Program-made: the position numbers and the translations under genes
Assembly (NCBI RefSeq): GCF_005484985.1
Contig: NZ_CP027942.1
Coordinates: 992,001 to 1,056,000 of the forward strand
Reading direction: 5' to 3'
Source: Agrococcus sp. SGAir0287
Lineage (GTDB): Bacteria; Actinomycetota; Actinomycetes; Actinomycetales; Microbacteriaceae
Length of the DNA: 64,000 bases
Notes under the pieces: generated by a model
What the model saw: only the letters and a program-made list of their open reading frames with translations
What the model was told of the DNA's origin: nothing
Database searches by the model: none
Shown: positions 21,263 through 31,376 of the stretch, one piece after another
Layout of the letters: each line of letters starts with the position of its first letter
Position numbering within the stretch: position 1 is the stretch's first letter

Positions 21263-22655
21263 AGGTGGGGGAGGAGGCGGTGGCCGCGGGAGCGAGGCGA
21301 TAGCGCGCCGCTCGGTGCGACTCGGGGACGCGGGGGCCGGCGCCGTGCAGCTTCTCGCGGAGTGTGCCGGGCGCGTAGGAGGACGGATAGGCACCGCGCT
21401 CGCGGAGCACGGGGATGACGTGCTCGATGACGTCCTCCCACGTGCCGGGGGTCACGGCGTATGCGAGGTTGAAGCCGTCGACGTCCGTCTCCTCCACCCA
21501 CGACTGCAGCTCGTCGGCGATCTCCTCGCCCGAGCCGACGATCGTCGGACCGAGGCCGCCGATCGCGGCGTGCCGACCGAGGTCGCCGACGGTCCACTCG
21601 CGGCCGAGCGCCGCCTCCTGCTGCAGGTGCTGCACCGTCGACTGGATCGCGTTCGACTCGACGTCGCCGACCGGCTGGTCGGGGTCGTACGCGGCGAGGT
21701 CGACGCCCATCCAGCCCGACAGGAAGGTCAGCGCACCCTCCTCCGACGCGTACGAGCGGTAGTCGGCCTCCTTCGCGACCGCCTCCTCGTGCGTCGCCGC
21801 TGTGATGACGGTCAGCAGCGTGTAGATCCTCGCCGAGCATCGGTCGCGCCCCTCGGCCTCCAACGCGTCGCGGATGCGCTGCACGGTCGCGGCGAGCACC
21901 TCCTTCGAGCGCGCGGCGACGAAGATCGCCTCCGCGTTGCCGGCCGCGAAGCGGATCCCGCGCGGCGAGGCGCCCGCCTGGTAGATCACCGGCGTCCGCT
22001 GCGGCGACGGCTCCGAGATGTGGATGCCCGGCACGCGGAAGTGCCGACCCTCGTGGCGGATCGGGTGCACCTTCGCGGGGTCGGTGAAGATGCCGCGCTC
22101 GCGATCCTCGACGACGGCGTCGTCCTCCCACGACCCCTCCCACAGCTTGTAGAGCACCTCGAGGTACTCGTCGGCGTGGTCGTAGCGGTCGTCGTGCGCG
22201 AGCTGATCCTCCTGCCCCATGTTGCGCGCGGCGGACGGCAGGTAGCCGGTCACGACGTTCCAGCCGATGCGGCCGTTCGTGAGGTGGTCGAGCGTCGTGA
22301 GCCGACGCGCGAAGGGATAGGGATGCTCGAACGCCGTGCCGGCGGTGATCCCGAAGCCGAGGTGCTCGGTGACGGCCGCCATCGCCGACACGAGCAGGAT
22401 CGGATCGTTCACCGGCACCTGGGCGCCGTTGCGGATCGCGGCCTCGTTCGTGCCGCCGTACACGTCGTAGGTGCCGAGCACGTCGGCGATGAAGATGCCG
22501 TCGAACGTGCCCGACTCGAGCAGGCGCGCGAGCGACGTCCAGTACTCGATGGTGGTGTAGTGCCGCGAGCGGTCGTCCGGGTGGCGCCACAGGCCGGAGG
22601 ACTGGTGGGCGACGCAGTTCATGTCGAACGCGTTGAAGCGGATCTGCCTGGTCAT
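21261..22655 (-). CDS. LLM-class FMN-dependent monooxygenase, NtaA/SnaA/DszA type
   Basis: 464 residues. Bacterial luciferase-like TIM barrel: IRFNAFDMNCVAHQSSGLWRH near the start and NGRIGWNVVTGYLPSAARNMG in the middle are hallmarks of the NtaA/SnaA/DszA group, which oxidise nitrilotriacetate, sulfur heterocycles and similar compounds with FMNH2 and O2. The substrate is unknown. The start is ATG 22655. The last codons run up to the DUF559 element, and the TGA stop is completed by the element's terminal bases, so the C-terminal tail may be altered. A divergent FMN reductase gene at 22777 probably supplies FMNH2. Confidence 0.9.
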   Translation of the reverse strand: MTRQIRFNAFDMNCVAHQSSGLWRHPDDRSRHYTTIEYWTSLARLLESGTFDGIFIADVLGTYDVYGGTNEAAIRNGAQVPVNDPILLVSAMAAVTEHLGFGITAGTAFEHPYPFARRLTTLDHLTNGRIGWNVVTGYLPSAARNMGQEDQLAHDDRYDHADEYLEVLYKLWEGSWEDDAVVEDRERGIFTDPAKVHPIRHEGRHFRVPGIHISEPSPQRTPVIYQAGASPRGIRFAAGNAEAIFVAARSKEVLAATVQRIRDALEAEGRDRCSARIYTLLTVITAATHEEAVAKEADYRSYASEEGALTFLSGWMGVDLAAYDPDQPVGDVESNAIQSTVQHLQQEAALGREWTVGDLGRHAAIGGLGPTIVGSGEEIADELQSWVEETDVDGFNLAYAVTPGTWEDVIEHVIPVLRERGAYPSSYAPGTLREKLHGAGPRVPESHRAARYRLAPAATASSPT

Positions 22656-22776
22656 GCGGGCATGCAAGCTGCGCGTCCGCCGCCTGCGCAAGACGCGAGC
22701 GACTCGGGACGCAACGCGTCGTCATGCGACGCAATGCGCGCACCGCCGAGGCGCTCGTCGACCTAGCCTGCCGTGC

Positions 22777-23355
22777 ATGAGCGACACCTTCGAGCCCCCG
22801 CTGCGCGTCGTCGGCGTGAACGGCAGCCTGCAGTCGCCGTCGAAGACGGGCGTGCTGCTCGACGCCGTGCTCGCGGCCATCGGCGAGCGCGCGACGATCG
22901 AGCCGCGGCGCATCGACCTCGCGAGCATCGCGAGCGGCTTCGCGGGCGCCGTGTCGCGCGAGGGGCTGTCGCCCGAGGTCGAGGATGCGCTCGCGGCGGT
23001 CGAGGCCGCCGACGTGCTCGTCGTCGGCACCCCCATCTATCGCGCGTCGTTCACGGGCCTCTTCAAGCACTTCTTCGACTTCGTCGAGCAGCGCGCGCTC
23101 GTCGACACGCCCGTGCTGCTCACGGCCACGGGCGGCAGCGAGCGGCACACGCTCACGATCGAGCACCAGCTGCGGCCGCTGTTCGGCTTCTTCCAGGCGC
23201 TCACGCTGCCGACGGGCGTGTACGGCTCCGCGGGCGACTTCGCCGACGGACGGGTCGCATCGCCGGCGCTGCTCGACCGCATCGACGCCGCCGTCTCGCG
23301 CTCGCTGCCGCTCGTCGCGCACCGCGTGCGCCCCACGGTGCCCGCGCGCTGGTAG
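22777..23355 (+). CDS. NAD(P)H-dependent FMN reductase
   Basis: 192 residues, flavodoxin-like fold: phosphate-binding VGVNGSLQSPSKT near the N-terminus and VVGTPIYRASFTGLFKHFFDF in the middle, as in MsuE/SsuE-type reductases. It reduces FMN for a partner monooxygenase, very likely the LLM protein encoded divergently. TAGCCT (22764-22769) ends 7 bases before the ATG, suggesting a leaderless transcript. The 121-bp divergent region holds a direct repeat GACGCAAYGCG (22708 and 22728, 20 bp apart) that may be an operator. Confidence 0.88.
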   Translation: MSDTFEPPLRVVGVNGSLQSPSKTGVLLDAVLAAIGERATIEPRRIDLASIASGFAGAVSREGLSPEVEDALAAVEAADVLVVGTPIYRASFTGLFKHFFDFVEQRALVDTPVLLTATGGSERHTLTIEHQLRPLFGFFQALTLPTGVYGSAGDFADGRVASPALLDRIDAAVSRSLPLVAHRVRPTVPARW

Positions 23356-23414
23356 CGGATCGCCGCGCACGGCATCCGGCGGGCGCGACCCGCGATGGAT
23401 GCGAGGATGGTGGG

Positions 23415-24467
23415 ATGGACCTCGGGGAGCACGTGCTGTTCGTGCACGCGCATCCCGACGACGAGACGCTCTCGACCGGTGCGGCCATCGCGACGGTCGC
23501 GCAGACCGGCGTCGCCTCCGTCCTCACCCTCACGATGGGCGAGCGCGGCGAGGCGCGCCCCGAGGCGCGCGACGCCCTCGACGCCGCCGGGAGCCTGCCT
23601 GCGCTGCGCAGCCTCGAGCTCGACCGCGCGATCGTCGCGCTCGGGGCGACCCGCGTCGAGCCGGATGCGCGCTTCGAGGACTCGGGCATGGCGTGGGTCG
23701 GCGGTCGGGCGGCACCGAGCGCCGACGTGTCGACGGCGGCGCTGACGTCGCAGCCGCCGACCGACGTCGAGCTGCTCGTGCTCGACGCGGTGCAGCGCCT
23801 CCGCCCCGACGCGATCGTGACGTACGACGAGGACGGCGGCTACGGCCATCCCGACCACCGCGCCGTGCACCTCGCCGTCGTCGCGGTCGCGCGCGACCTG
23901 CGCATCCCGGTCTACGTCCGCAGCTCGGAGCCCGCCGACGTCGCAGTGCCCCTCGCACCCGTCGCCGACCGCGTCCACGACGCGCTCGCGGCGCACGCGA
24001 GCCAGCTCGCCGTCGACGGCCGCGACGTCGTGCACGTCGGCGGCCAGCGCGAGCCGATCGCCGACGTCGAGCACTACCGCCTCGTGCGCGCGCCGTCGCC
24101 GATCGGCTGGGGCACGACGGTCGTCGTCGGGCTCGTCGCGCTCGTCATCGGCACCGTCGGCACCTTCGCGTACCGCGCCGTCGAGCCGTGGGGCCTCGTG
24201 CTCGCGCTCGTCGCGGCGCTCGGCATCGTCGTCGGCCCGCGCCTGCTCGGCTCGCGGCCCGCGACGATCGCGGCGGCGGTCGGCGTCCTCGCCCCCATCG
24301 CGCTCGTCGCGCTCGACCCCTTCCGCACGGCGGGCAGCGCCGGCCTCCTCGCGGCGGACCTGCTCGGCTGGCTCTGGGTGCTCGTGCCCGGCGTCGCGGC
24401 GCTCGTCGCCGTCGCATGGCCGTCGCCCGAGGGCATCGCGCGCATCCGCGACGCGGCGCGCGGCTGA
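23415..24467 (+). CDS. PIG-L/LmbE family deacetylase with C-terminal membrane domain
   Basis: 350 residues. The N-terminal 225 residues form a PIG-L zinc deacetylase with the HAHPDDETLSTG motif at the start and GHPDHRAVH around residue 155, supplying the metal ligands. This is the family of mycothiol enzymes MshB and Mca. The C-terminal 120 residues hold about four membrane helices (from GTTVVVGLVALVIGTVG onward), so the enzyme is membrane-tethered, unlike MshB or Mca. The substrate is unknown. The start is ATG 23415; GAGGAT lies 6 bases before it. It follows the FMN reductase after 59 bases. Confidence 0.85.
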   Translation: MDLGEHVLFVHAHPDDETLSTGAAIATVAQTGVASVLTLTMGERGEARPEARDALDAAGSLPALRSLELDRAIVALGATRVEPDARFEDSGMAWVGGRAAPSADVSTAALTSQPPTDVELLVLDAVQRLRPDAIVTYDEDGGYGHPDHRAVHLAVVAVARDLRIPVYVRSSEPADVAVPLAPVADRVHDALAAHASQLAVDGRDVVHVGGQREPIADVEHYRLVRAPSPIGWGTTVVVGLVALVIGTVGTFAYRAVEPWGLVLALVAALGIVVGPRLLGSRPATIAAAVGVLAPIALVALDPFRTAGSAGLLAADLLGWLWVLVPGVAALVAVAWPSPEGIARIRDAARG

Positions 24468-24573
24468 CGACCGCGACGCACGGACGCCGCCCGGGCGCGA
24501 CACGACGCTGCCGCGGCTGGTCGAGCGGCCCGCGACGGCGACGATAGGCTGAGTCGGTCGAAAGGACCCCCTC

Positions 24574-24891
24574 GTGACCTACGTGATCGCGCTCCCATGC
24601 GTCGACGTGAAGGACCGCGCGTGCGTCGACGAATGCCCCGTCGACTGCATCTACGAGGGCGAGCGGATGCTGTACATCCACCCCGACGAGTGCGTCGACT
24701 GCGGCGCGTGCGAGCCCGTGTGCCCGGTCGAGGCGATCTACTACGAGGACGACGTGCCCGAGGAGTGGGCCGAGTACTACGACGTCAACGTGCAGTTCTT
24801 CGAGACGCACGGATCGCCCGGCGGCGCCGCGAAGGTCGGCGTCATCGCCGACGATCACGCGATCGTCAAGGCGCTGCCGCCGCAGGCCTGA
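24574..24891 (+). CDS. fdxA: 7Fe ferredoxin FdxA
   Basis: 105 residues. Eight cysteines in the 3Fe-4S plus 4Fe-4S arrangement: Cys9, 17, 21, 25 and Cys40, 43, 46, 50, with the core CVDCGACEPVCPVEAIYYED. The GTG start is preceded by AAAGGA. TAGGCT at 24545-24550 is a likely -10 with a short leader. It serves as an electron carrier for redox enzymes such as P450s or oxidoreductases. It forms an operon with dapC 15 bases downstream, an arrangement conserved in actinobacteria. Confidence 0.96.
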   Translation: MTYVIALPCVDVKDRACVDECPVDCIYEGERMLYIHPDECVDCGACEPVCPVEAIYYEDDVPEEWAEYYDVNVQFFETHGSPGGAAKVGVIADDHAIVKALPPQA

Positions 24892-24906
24892 GCGCCGCAC
24901 GATCGC

Positions 24907-25992
24907 ATGGATCAGCTGCCCGCGTTCCCCTGGGACTCCCTCGCCGAGGCGAAGGCCGTCGCGGCCGCGCACCCGGATGGCATCGTCGACCTGTCGGTCG
25001 GCTCGCCCGTCGACCCCACGCCGCACGTCATCCAGGACGCGCTCGCCGCGGCGTCCGACGCGCCGACCTACCCGACGTGCTGGGGCACGCCCGCGCTGCG
25101 CGACGCGATCGTCGACTGGTTCGCACGCGTGCGCGGCGTGCCGGGGCTCGGTCACGCGAACGTCATGCCGACCGTCGGGTCGAAGGAGACCGTGGCGGGT
25201 CTGCCGCTGTGGCTCGGCCTCGGGCCCGGCGACGTCGTCGTGCACCCCACCGTGGCGTACCCGACGTACGACATCGGCGCGCGCGTCGCGGGCGCGACGC
25301 CCGTGCCGGCCGACGACCCCGACGACTGGCCCGAGGGCACGCGCCTCGTCTGGGTGAACTCGCCGTCGAACCCCACGGGCGACGTCGCAGGCGTCGAGGC
25401 GCTGCGCCGCGTCGTGGAGCGCGCGCGGGCGATCGGCGCGGTCGTCGCGAGCGACGAGTGCTACGCGCTGCTGCCCTGGGACGTCGACGAGGTGCCCTCG
25501 ATCCTCGATCCGCGCATCGCCGGGAGCACGCGCGAGGGCCTGCTCGTCGTGCATTCGATGTCGAAGCAGTCGTCGATCGCCGGCTATCGCGCGGCGTTCG
25601 TCGCCGGATGCGCCCGCATCGTCGGCAGGGTGCTCGAGGTGCGCAAGCACGTCGGCCTCATCCCGCCCATGCCGGTGCAGCACGCCATGACGGTGGGGCT
25701 CGCCGACGACGCGCACGTGGCGGAGCAGCGCGAGCGCTACCGCGCGCGTCGCGACGCGCTGCGTCCCGCGCTCGAGGCGGCCGGCTTCGCGGTGCGCGGG
25801 GAGGCCGGCCTCTACCTGTGGTCGACGGACGGCCGCGACGCGCGCACGCAGGTCGACGCGCTCGCCGCCCACGGCATCCTCGTCGCGCCCGGCGACTTCT
25901 ACGGCGATGCCGGCCACGTACGCGTCGCGCTCACCGCGAGCGACGAGCGCATCGCCGAGGCCGCCCGGCGCCTGGCCGGTTTTCGACGCTGA
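24907..25992 (+). CDS. dapC: Succinyldiaminopimelate transaminase
   Basis: 361 residues, fold-type I aminotransferase. PLP lysine Lys220 in HSMSKQSSIAGYRAAF; substrate and cofactor motifs WVNSPSNPTG and SDECYALL. The actinobacterial DapC converts N-succinyl-2-amino-6-ketopimelate to N-succinyl-LL-diaminopimelate in lysine and peptidoglycan synthesis. The assignment rests on the fdxA-dapC gene pair and on dapD and dapE nearby at 32194-34224. The ATG lies 15 bases after fdxA. Confidence 0.92.
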   Translation: MDQLPAFPWDSLAEAKAVAAAHPDGIVDLSVGSPVDPTPHVIQDALAAASDAPTYPTCWGTPALRDAIVDWFARVRGVPGLGHANVMPTVGSKETVAGLPLWLGLGPGDVVVHPTVAYPTYDIGARVAGATPVPADDPDDWPEGTRLVWVNSPSNPTGDVAGVEALRRVVERARAIGAVVASDECYALLPWDVDEVPSILDPRIAGSTREGLLVVHSMSKQSSIAGYRAAFVAGCARIVGRVLEVRKHVGLIPPMPVQHAMTVGLADDAHVAEQRERYRARRDALRPALEAAGFAVRGEAGLYLWSTDGRDARTQVDALAAHGILVAPGDFYGDAGHVRVALTASDERIAEAARRLAGFRR

Positions 25993-26016
25993 CTGCGTAC
26001 GCCATAGGGTGTGATG

Positions 26017-27303
<1,287 letters not shown>

Positions 27304-27350
27304 ATCCATCCCACCGCAGCGAAAGCGGTTCCGTGCTCGAGGAGAGACAC

Positions 27351-28799
27351 ATGGCACGCACCGCGATCGCGACGCGGCTCGACGGATACTTCCAGATCCG
27401 CGAGCGCGGCTCCACGATCCCGCAGGAGGTCCGGGGCGGCCTCGTGACGTTCTTCGCGATGGCGTACATCATCGTGCTGAACCCGCTCATCATCGGCGGC
27501 TTCTCCGCCGACCAGGCGGCGGTCGACGTCGAGGGCGGCTGGCTGCCCAACGGGCAGGTCGCAGCCGTGACCGCGCTCGTCGGCGGCCTCATGACGATCG
27601 CGATGGGGCTCGTCGCGAACGTGCCGTTCGGGCTCGCCGCGGGCCTCGGCATCAACTCCTTCCTCGCCTTCACGCTCGTGGGCGAGCTCACGTGGCCCGA
27701 GGCGATGGGCCTCGTCGTCGTCAACGGCGTGCTCATCGTCGTGCTGAGCGTCACCGGTCTGCGCCGCCGCATCTTCGAGGCGATCCCGGCCGAGCTGAAG
27801 AGCGCGATCGCCGTCGGCGTCGGCCTCTTCATCGCCTTCATCGGATTCGTCGACTCGGGCTTCGTGCGCACGACCGAGCTCGCGTCGCCGCCGCTGCAGC
27901 TGGGCGAGGGCGGCTCGATCACGGCGCTGCCGACGATCGTCTTCCTCGTCGCGCTCGCGATCATGGGCATCCTCGTCGCCCGCCGGGTGCGCGGGGCGCT
28001 GCTCATCGGCATCGTCGTGGCGACGGTGCTCGCGATCGGCGCGCAGGCGCTGTGGCCCGTCGGCCCCGCGTTCGAGGTGGGCGTGGGCGGCTGGAACCTC
28101 GCCGCGCCCGCGCTGCCCTCGGCGCTCGTGTCGCTGCCCGATCTCTCGCTCGTCGGGCAGGTGGATCCGTTCGGCGCGTTCGCGCGCGTCGGCCCCGTCG
28201 CGGCGTCGATGCTCGTCTTCACGCTCTTCTTCCTGAACTTCTTCGACGCCATGGGGTCGATGACGGGCCTCGCGAAGCAGGCGGGCATCGCGGCGCCCGA
28301 CGGCACGTTCCCGGGCCTGAAGCGCGCGCTCGTCGTCGAGGGCGTCGGCGCGATCGCGGGCGGTGGTGCGAGCGCGTCGTCGAACACGGTCTTCATCGAC
28401 TCCGCGGCCGGCATCGGCGAGGGGGCGCGCACGGGCCTCGCGTCGGTCGTGACGGGCGTGCTCTTCCTCGCGGCGATGTTCCTCACGCCGCTCACGCAGA
28501 TCGTGCCGCTCGAGGTGGCGGCGGCGACGCTCGTCATCGTCGGCGCGCTCATGATGAGCCAGATCCGCGACATCGACTTCACCGACTTCCGCGTCGCGCT
28601 GCCCGCGTTCCTCACGATCGTCGTCATGCCGCTGACGTACAACATCGCGAACGGCATCGGCGTCGGCTTCATCGCGTGGGTGCTCGTGCACGCGGTCTCC
28701 GGTCGCGCGCGCACGATCAGCCCGCTGCTGTGGGTCGTCGCAGGCCTCTTCGTCGTCTTCTTCGTCCGCGGACCCATCGAGGCGCTGCTCGGCCTGTAG
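27351..28799 (+). CDS. NCS2 family permease, AzgA/PbuG-like (adenine/guanine/hypoxanthine)
   Basis: 482 residues with about 13-14 helices. The N-terminal IRERGSTIPQEVRGGLVTFFAMAYIIVLNP is the hallmark of the AzgA subfamily. PFGLAAGLGINSFLAF and ASASSNTVFIDSAAGIGEGARTGLAS are the two substrate-site segments. Role: proton-coupled uptake of purine bases. The ATG at 27351 has GAGGAGAG 5 bases upstream, better than the upstream GTG at 27333. Confidence 0.93.
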   Translation: MARTAIATRLDGYFQIRERGSTIPQEVRGGLVTFFAMAYIIVLNPLIIGGFSADQAAVDVEGGWLPNGQVAAVTALVGGLMTIAMGLVANVPFGLAAGLGINSFLAFTLVGELTWPEAMGLVVVNGVLIVVLSVTGLRRRIFEAIPAELKSAIAVGVGLFIAFIGFVDSGFVRTTELASPPLQLGEGGSITALPTIVFLVALAIMGILVARRVRGALLIGIVVATVLAIGAQALWPVGPAFEVGVGGWNLAAPALPSALVSLPDLSLVGQVDPFGAFARVGPVAASMLVFTLFFLNFFDAMGSMTGLAKQAGIAAPDGTFPGLKRALVVEGVGAIAGGGASASSNTVFIDSAAGIGEGARTGLASVVTGVLFLAAMFLTPLTQIVPLEVAAATLVIVGALMMSQIRDIDFTDFRVALPAFLTIVVMPLTYNIANGIGVGFIAWVLVHAVSGRARTISPLLWVVAGLFVVFFVRGPIEALLGL

Positions 28800-28834
28800 A
28801 CGCGGCGTCGGAGGCGGGGCGTAGCCTCTGCCGC

Positions 28835-29776
28835 ATGGACGACGTGACGACCTGGCTCCTCGAGGGCGATCCCGGCATCCGCTGGCAGGTCATGCAGGAC
28901 CTGCTCGACGCTCCGCAGGAGGAGGTCGACGCCGAGCGCGCCCGCGTCGCCCACGAGGGCTTCGGCGCCGCGCTGCTGGCGGCCCGCGGCGACGACGGGC
29001 TCTGGGCGGGCGGTGCGTGGGCGCCGGCAGGCTGGTCGTGGGAGCTCGGGGAGCCGCAGGCGTGGACGTCGACGTCGTGGGTGCTCGAGTCGCTGTGCGA
29101 CCTCGGGATGCCCGCCGACGAGCCCGTCATGGCGGAGACGGTCGAGCTCATCGCCCGCAACGGCCGCTGGGAGTACGGCGACCTGCCGTTCTGGCAGGGC
29201 GAGGTCGACTCCTGCATCAACGGCCGCACCATCCGCGCGGGGGCACGGTTCGGGGCCGACGTCTCGGCGATCGTCGCCTACTGCGAGGAGGATCAGCAGC
29301 CCGACGGCGGCTGGAACTGCTTCCGACTCGAGGGCGAGGGCTCGACGAGGTCGTCGTTCGCGAGCACGATCAGCGTGCTCGAGGGCCTGCTGGAGTACCA
29401 GCAGCGCACCGGCAGGTCGACGGCGGCGATGCGGGAGCGCGGCATGGCCTACCTGCTCGAGCGCTCGCTGCTGCGCGGGCTGCGCTCGGGCGAGATCGTC
29501 TCGCCGTCGTACCTGTCGTTCGCCTTCCCGCCGCGCGCGCGGTACGACGTCCTGCGCGCGCTCGACCACCTGCGGCTCGCGGGGCTCGATCCGGAGCCGC
29601 GCATGGCCGAGGCGATCGCCATCGTGCGCTCGAAGCGGCAGCCCGATGGCCGCTGGCTGTCGGAGTACGACGACCCCGGCGCCGTGCAGCTGCACCTCGA
29701 CGCGCCGTCCGGCGAGCCGAGCCGCTGGAACACGCTGCGCGCGCTGCGCGTGCTGCGCTGGGCCGACGGCGGCTGA
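28835..29776 (+). CDS. Predicted alpha/alpha-toroid (prenyltransferase/squalene-cyclase-like) protein
   Basis: 313 residues. Several helix repeats each carry a QPDGGW/QPDGRW-type motif (about residues 155-160 and 269-274), as in squalene-hopene cyclase and protein prenyltransferase toroids, but the protein is half the size of a cyclase and the acidic DXDD cyclase motif is not seen. The catalytic role is therefore unknown; hydrolase or binding functions are possible. TAGCCT (28822-28827) ends 7 bases before the ATG, the leaderless pattern. Confidence 0.6.
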   Translation: MDDVTTWLLEGDPGIRWQVMQDLLDAPQEEVDAERARVAHEGFGAALLAARGDDGLWAGGAWAPAGWSWELGEPQAWTSTSWVLESLCDLGMPADEPVMAETVELIARNGRWEYGDLPFWQGEVDSCINGRTIRAGARFGADVSAIVAYCEEDQQPDGGWNCFRLEGEGSTRSSFASTISVLEGLLEYQQRTGRSTAAMRERGMAYLLERSLLRGLRSGEIVSPSYLSFAFPPRARYDVLRALDHLRLAGLDPEPRMAEAIAIVRSKRQPDGRWLSEYDDPGAVQLHLDAPSGEPSRWNTLRALRVLRWADGG

Positions 29777-29795
29777 GGGCCGCCGGCCGCAGCGC

Positions 29796-31376
29796 TCAGT
29801 CCTCGCTCGACACCGCGGCGAGCACCTCGGGCCACGTGCGATCGAGGCGGTCGCCGCCGATGCGGATGCCCAGGCCGATCGCGACGGCGCCGACGGCGAG
29901 CCCGACGGCGACGGCGACCCAGCCGAGCCACGGCTGCCACACGACGCTCGCGATCGCGAGCGCGATGGCGGGGGCGGAGGCGACGAGCGTGATGGGCGCC
30001 ATGATCGCGAGGGCGGCGAGCGACTGCGCGCCGCCGGACGAGCCGCGGCCGAACGGCCGCTCCGGGCTGGGCGCGCGGCCCGGCAGGAAGGCGCCGACGG
30101 CGATGCCGACGCCCGCGGCGACGAGCGACGTGCCGACGGCGGCGCCGAGGCCGGCGGGCAGCAGGTCCCAGCCGCCGGTGATCCCGGCGACCACGACGGG
30201 CGCGGCGACGACCATGGGTCCGAGCACGACGCCGGCGCCGAGCAGGCGACCTGCACGGTCGGCGCGCCCCGAGACGCCGGCGAGCACGTGCAGCGCGAGC
30301 GCATCCTTGTCGTAGGCGAGCGAGAGCTGCGTGATCTGCAGCACCATGAGCGCCATCACGAGCGGCAGGAAGAGCGCCAGTCGCGGATCGAGGGCCTGGC
30401 CGCCGATGAGCTGGGAGCCCACGAGGATGAGCGGCAGCACGAGCACCGCGATGGCGTTCAGCAGGTGGCGGGGGTCGCGCCGCGTGAAGCGCACGCCGCG
30501 CGCCGCGATCGCCCCGACGGGCGTCGCCGGCACCAGCCGGTCCACGATGCCGCCCGAGCGCACACGACCGCCGCCGGAGGCCTCGACGGGCGCGACGAGC
30601 CGCGCGGCGAGCTGCGCACCCCATGCCCACCACAGCAGCGCGACGGTCGCGAGGGCGACGAGGAGGCGGACGCCGGCGGCGATCCAGTCGCCGCCGGCGA
30701 TGGCGGCGGGCACGCCCGCCGTCGCGCCGATGGGCGTCCAGGCGAGCACGGTGGCGACGTCGGTCAGGACGCCGAGTGCCGAGGGCGAGGACGTGATCGC
30801 CTGGACGGCGACGCTGACGATGAGCCCCGAGCAGATGAGCAGCAGCATGAGGACGATCGCCGTCACGTCCCGCGAGCGTCGCGACGCGAGCGTCTGCGCG
30901 AGCGCGCCGGAGACGACGCGCGCGCCGAGCATGCACGTGACGAGGGCGATCGGCAGCATGACGATCGCGGCGACGAGCGTCGCGACCTGCGTGCTCCAGG
31001 CGATGAGCAGCAGCGCGAGCGCGAGCGCCGTCGCGATGCCGCCGATGCCGAGGAGGTGGGCGAGCGCGAGCCCGGGCAGGAGCTGCCGGGCGCGGACGGG
31101 CAGCAGCGCGAAGCGCTCGGGCGCGAGCGACTCGTCGGCGCTCGTGAGGATCGCGCCCACCGCCCATCCCACGACGGCGACGGAGGTGACGAGCACGAGC
31201 ACGAACGGCACGGCCTCCGGCGCGCCGACGCGCAGCGCGACGGCTCCGGCGCCGACGAGGAAGAGCAGCCAGAGCGCGCCGAGCACGCCGAAGACGAGGC
31301 CGACGATGTGCCAGGGGCTGCGGGTGAGCGAGCGGCCCAGCTGCCGCAGGCGGAGGCCTAGGAGGAGCGCAGCCAC
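29796..31376 (-). CDS. ABC exporter membrane subunit
   Basis: 526 residues, about 12 or more membrane helices in two halves (around residues 20-250 and 290-520), no ATPase. It resembles the large permeases encoded beside single ATPases in actinobacteria. GTG 31376 overlaps the ATPase gene's end by 19 bases, so the two are coupled. Export is inferred because no binding protein is present and the ATPase is of exporter type. The substrate (antibiotic, lipid or peptide) cannot be read from sequence. Confidence 0.75.
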   Translation of the reverse strand: MAALLLGLRLRQLGRSLTRSPWHIVGLVFGVLGALWLLFLVGAGAVALRVGAPEAVPFVLVLVTSVAVVGWAVGAILTSADESLAPERFALLPVRARQLLPGLALAHLLGIGGIATALALALLLIAWSTQVATLVAAIVMLPIALVTCMLGARVVSGALAQTLASRRSRDVTAIVLMLLLICSGLIVSVAVQAITSSPSALGVLTDVATVLAWTPIGATAGVPAAIAGGDWIAAGVRLLVALATVALLWWAWGAQLAARLVAPVEASGGGRVRSGGIVDRLVPATPVGAIAARGVRFTRRDPRHLLNAIAVLVLPLILVGSQLIGGQALDPRLALFLPLVMALMVLQITQLSLAYDKDALALHVLAGVSGRADRAGRLLGAGVVLGPMVVAAPVVVAGITGGWDLLPAGLGAAVGTSLVAAGVGIAVGAFLPGRAPSPERPFGRGSSGGAQSLAALAIMAPITLVASAPAIALAIASVVWQPWLGWVAVAVGLAVGAVAIGLGIRIGGDRLDRTWPEVLAAVSSED

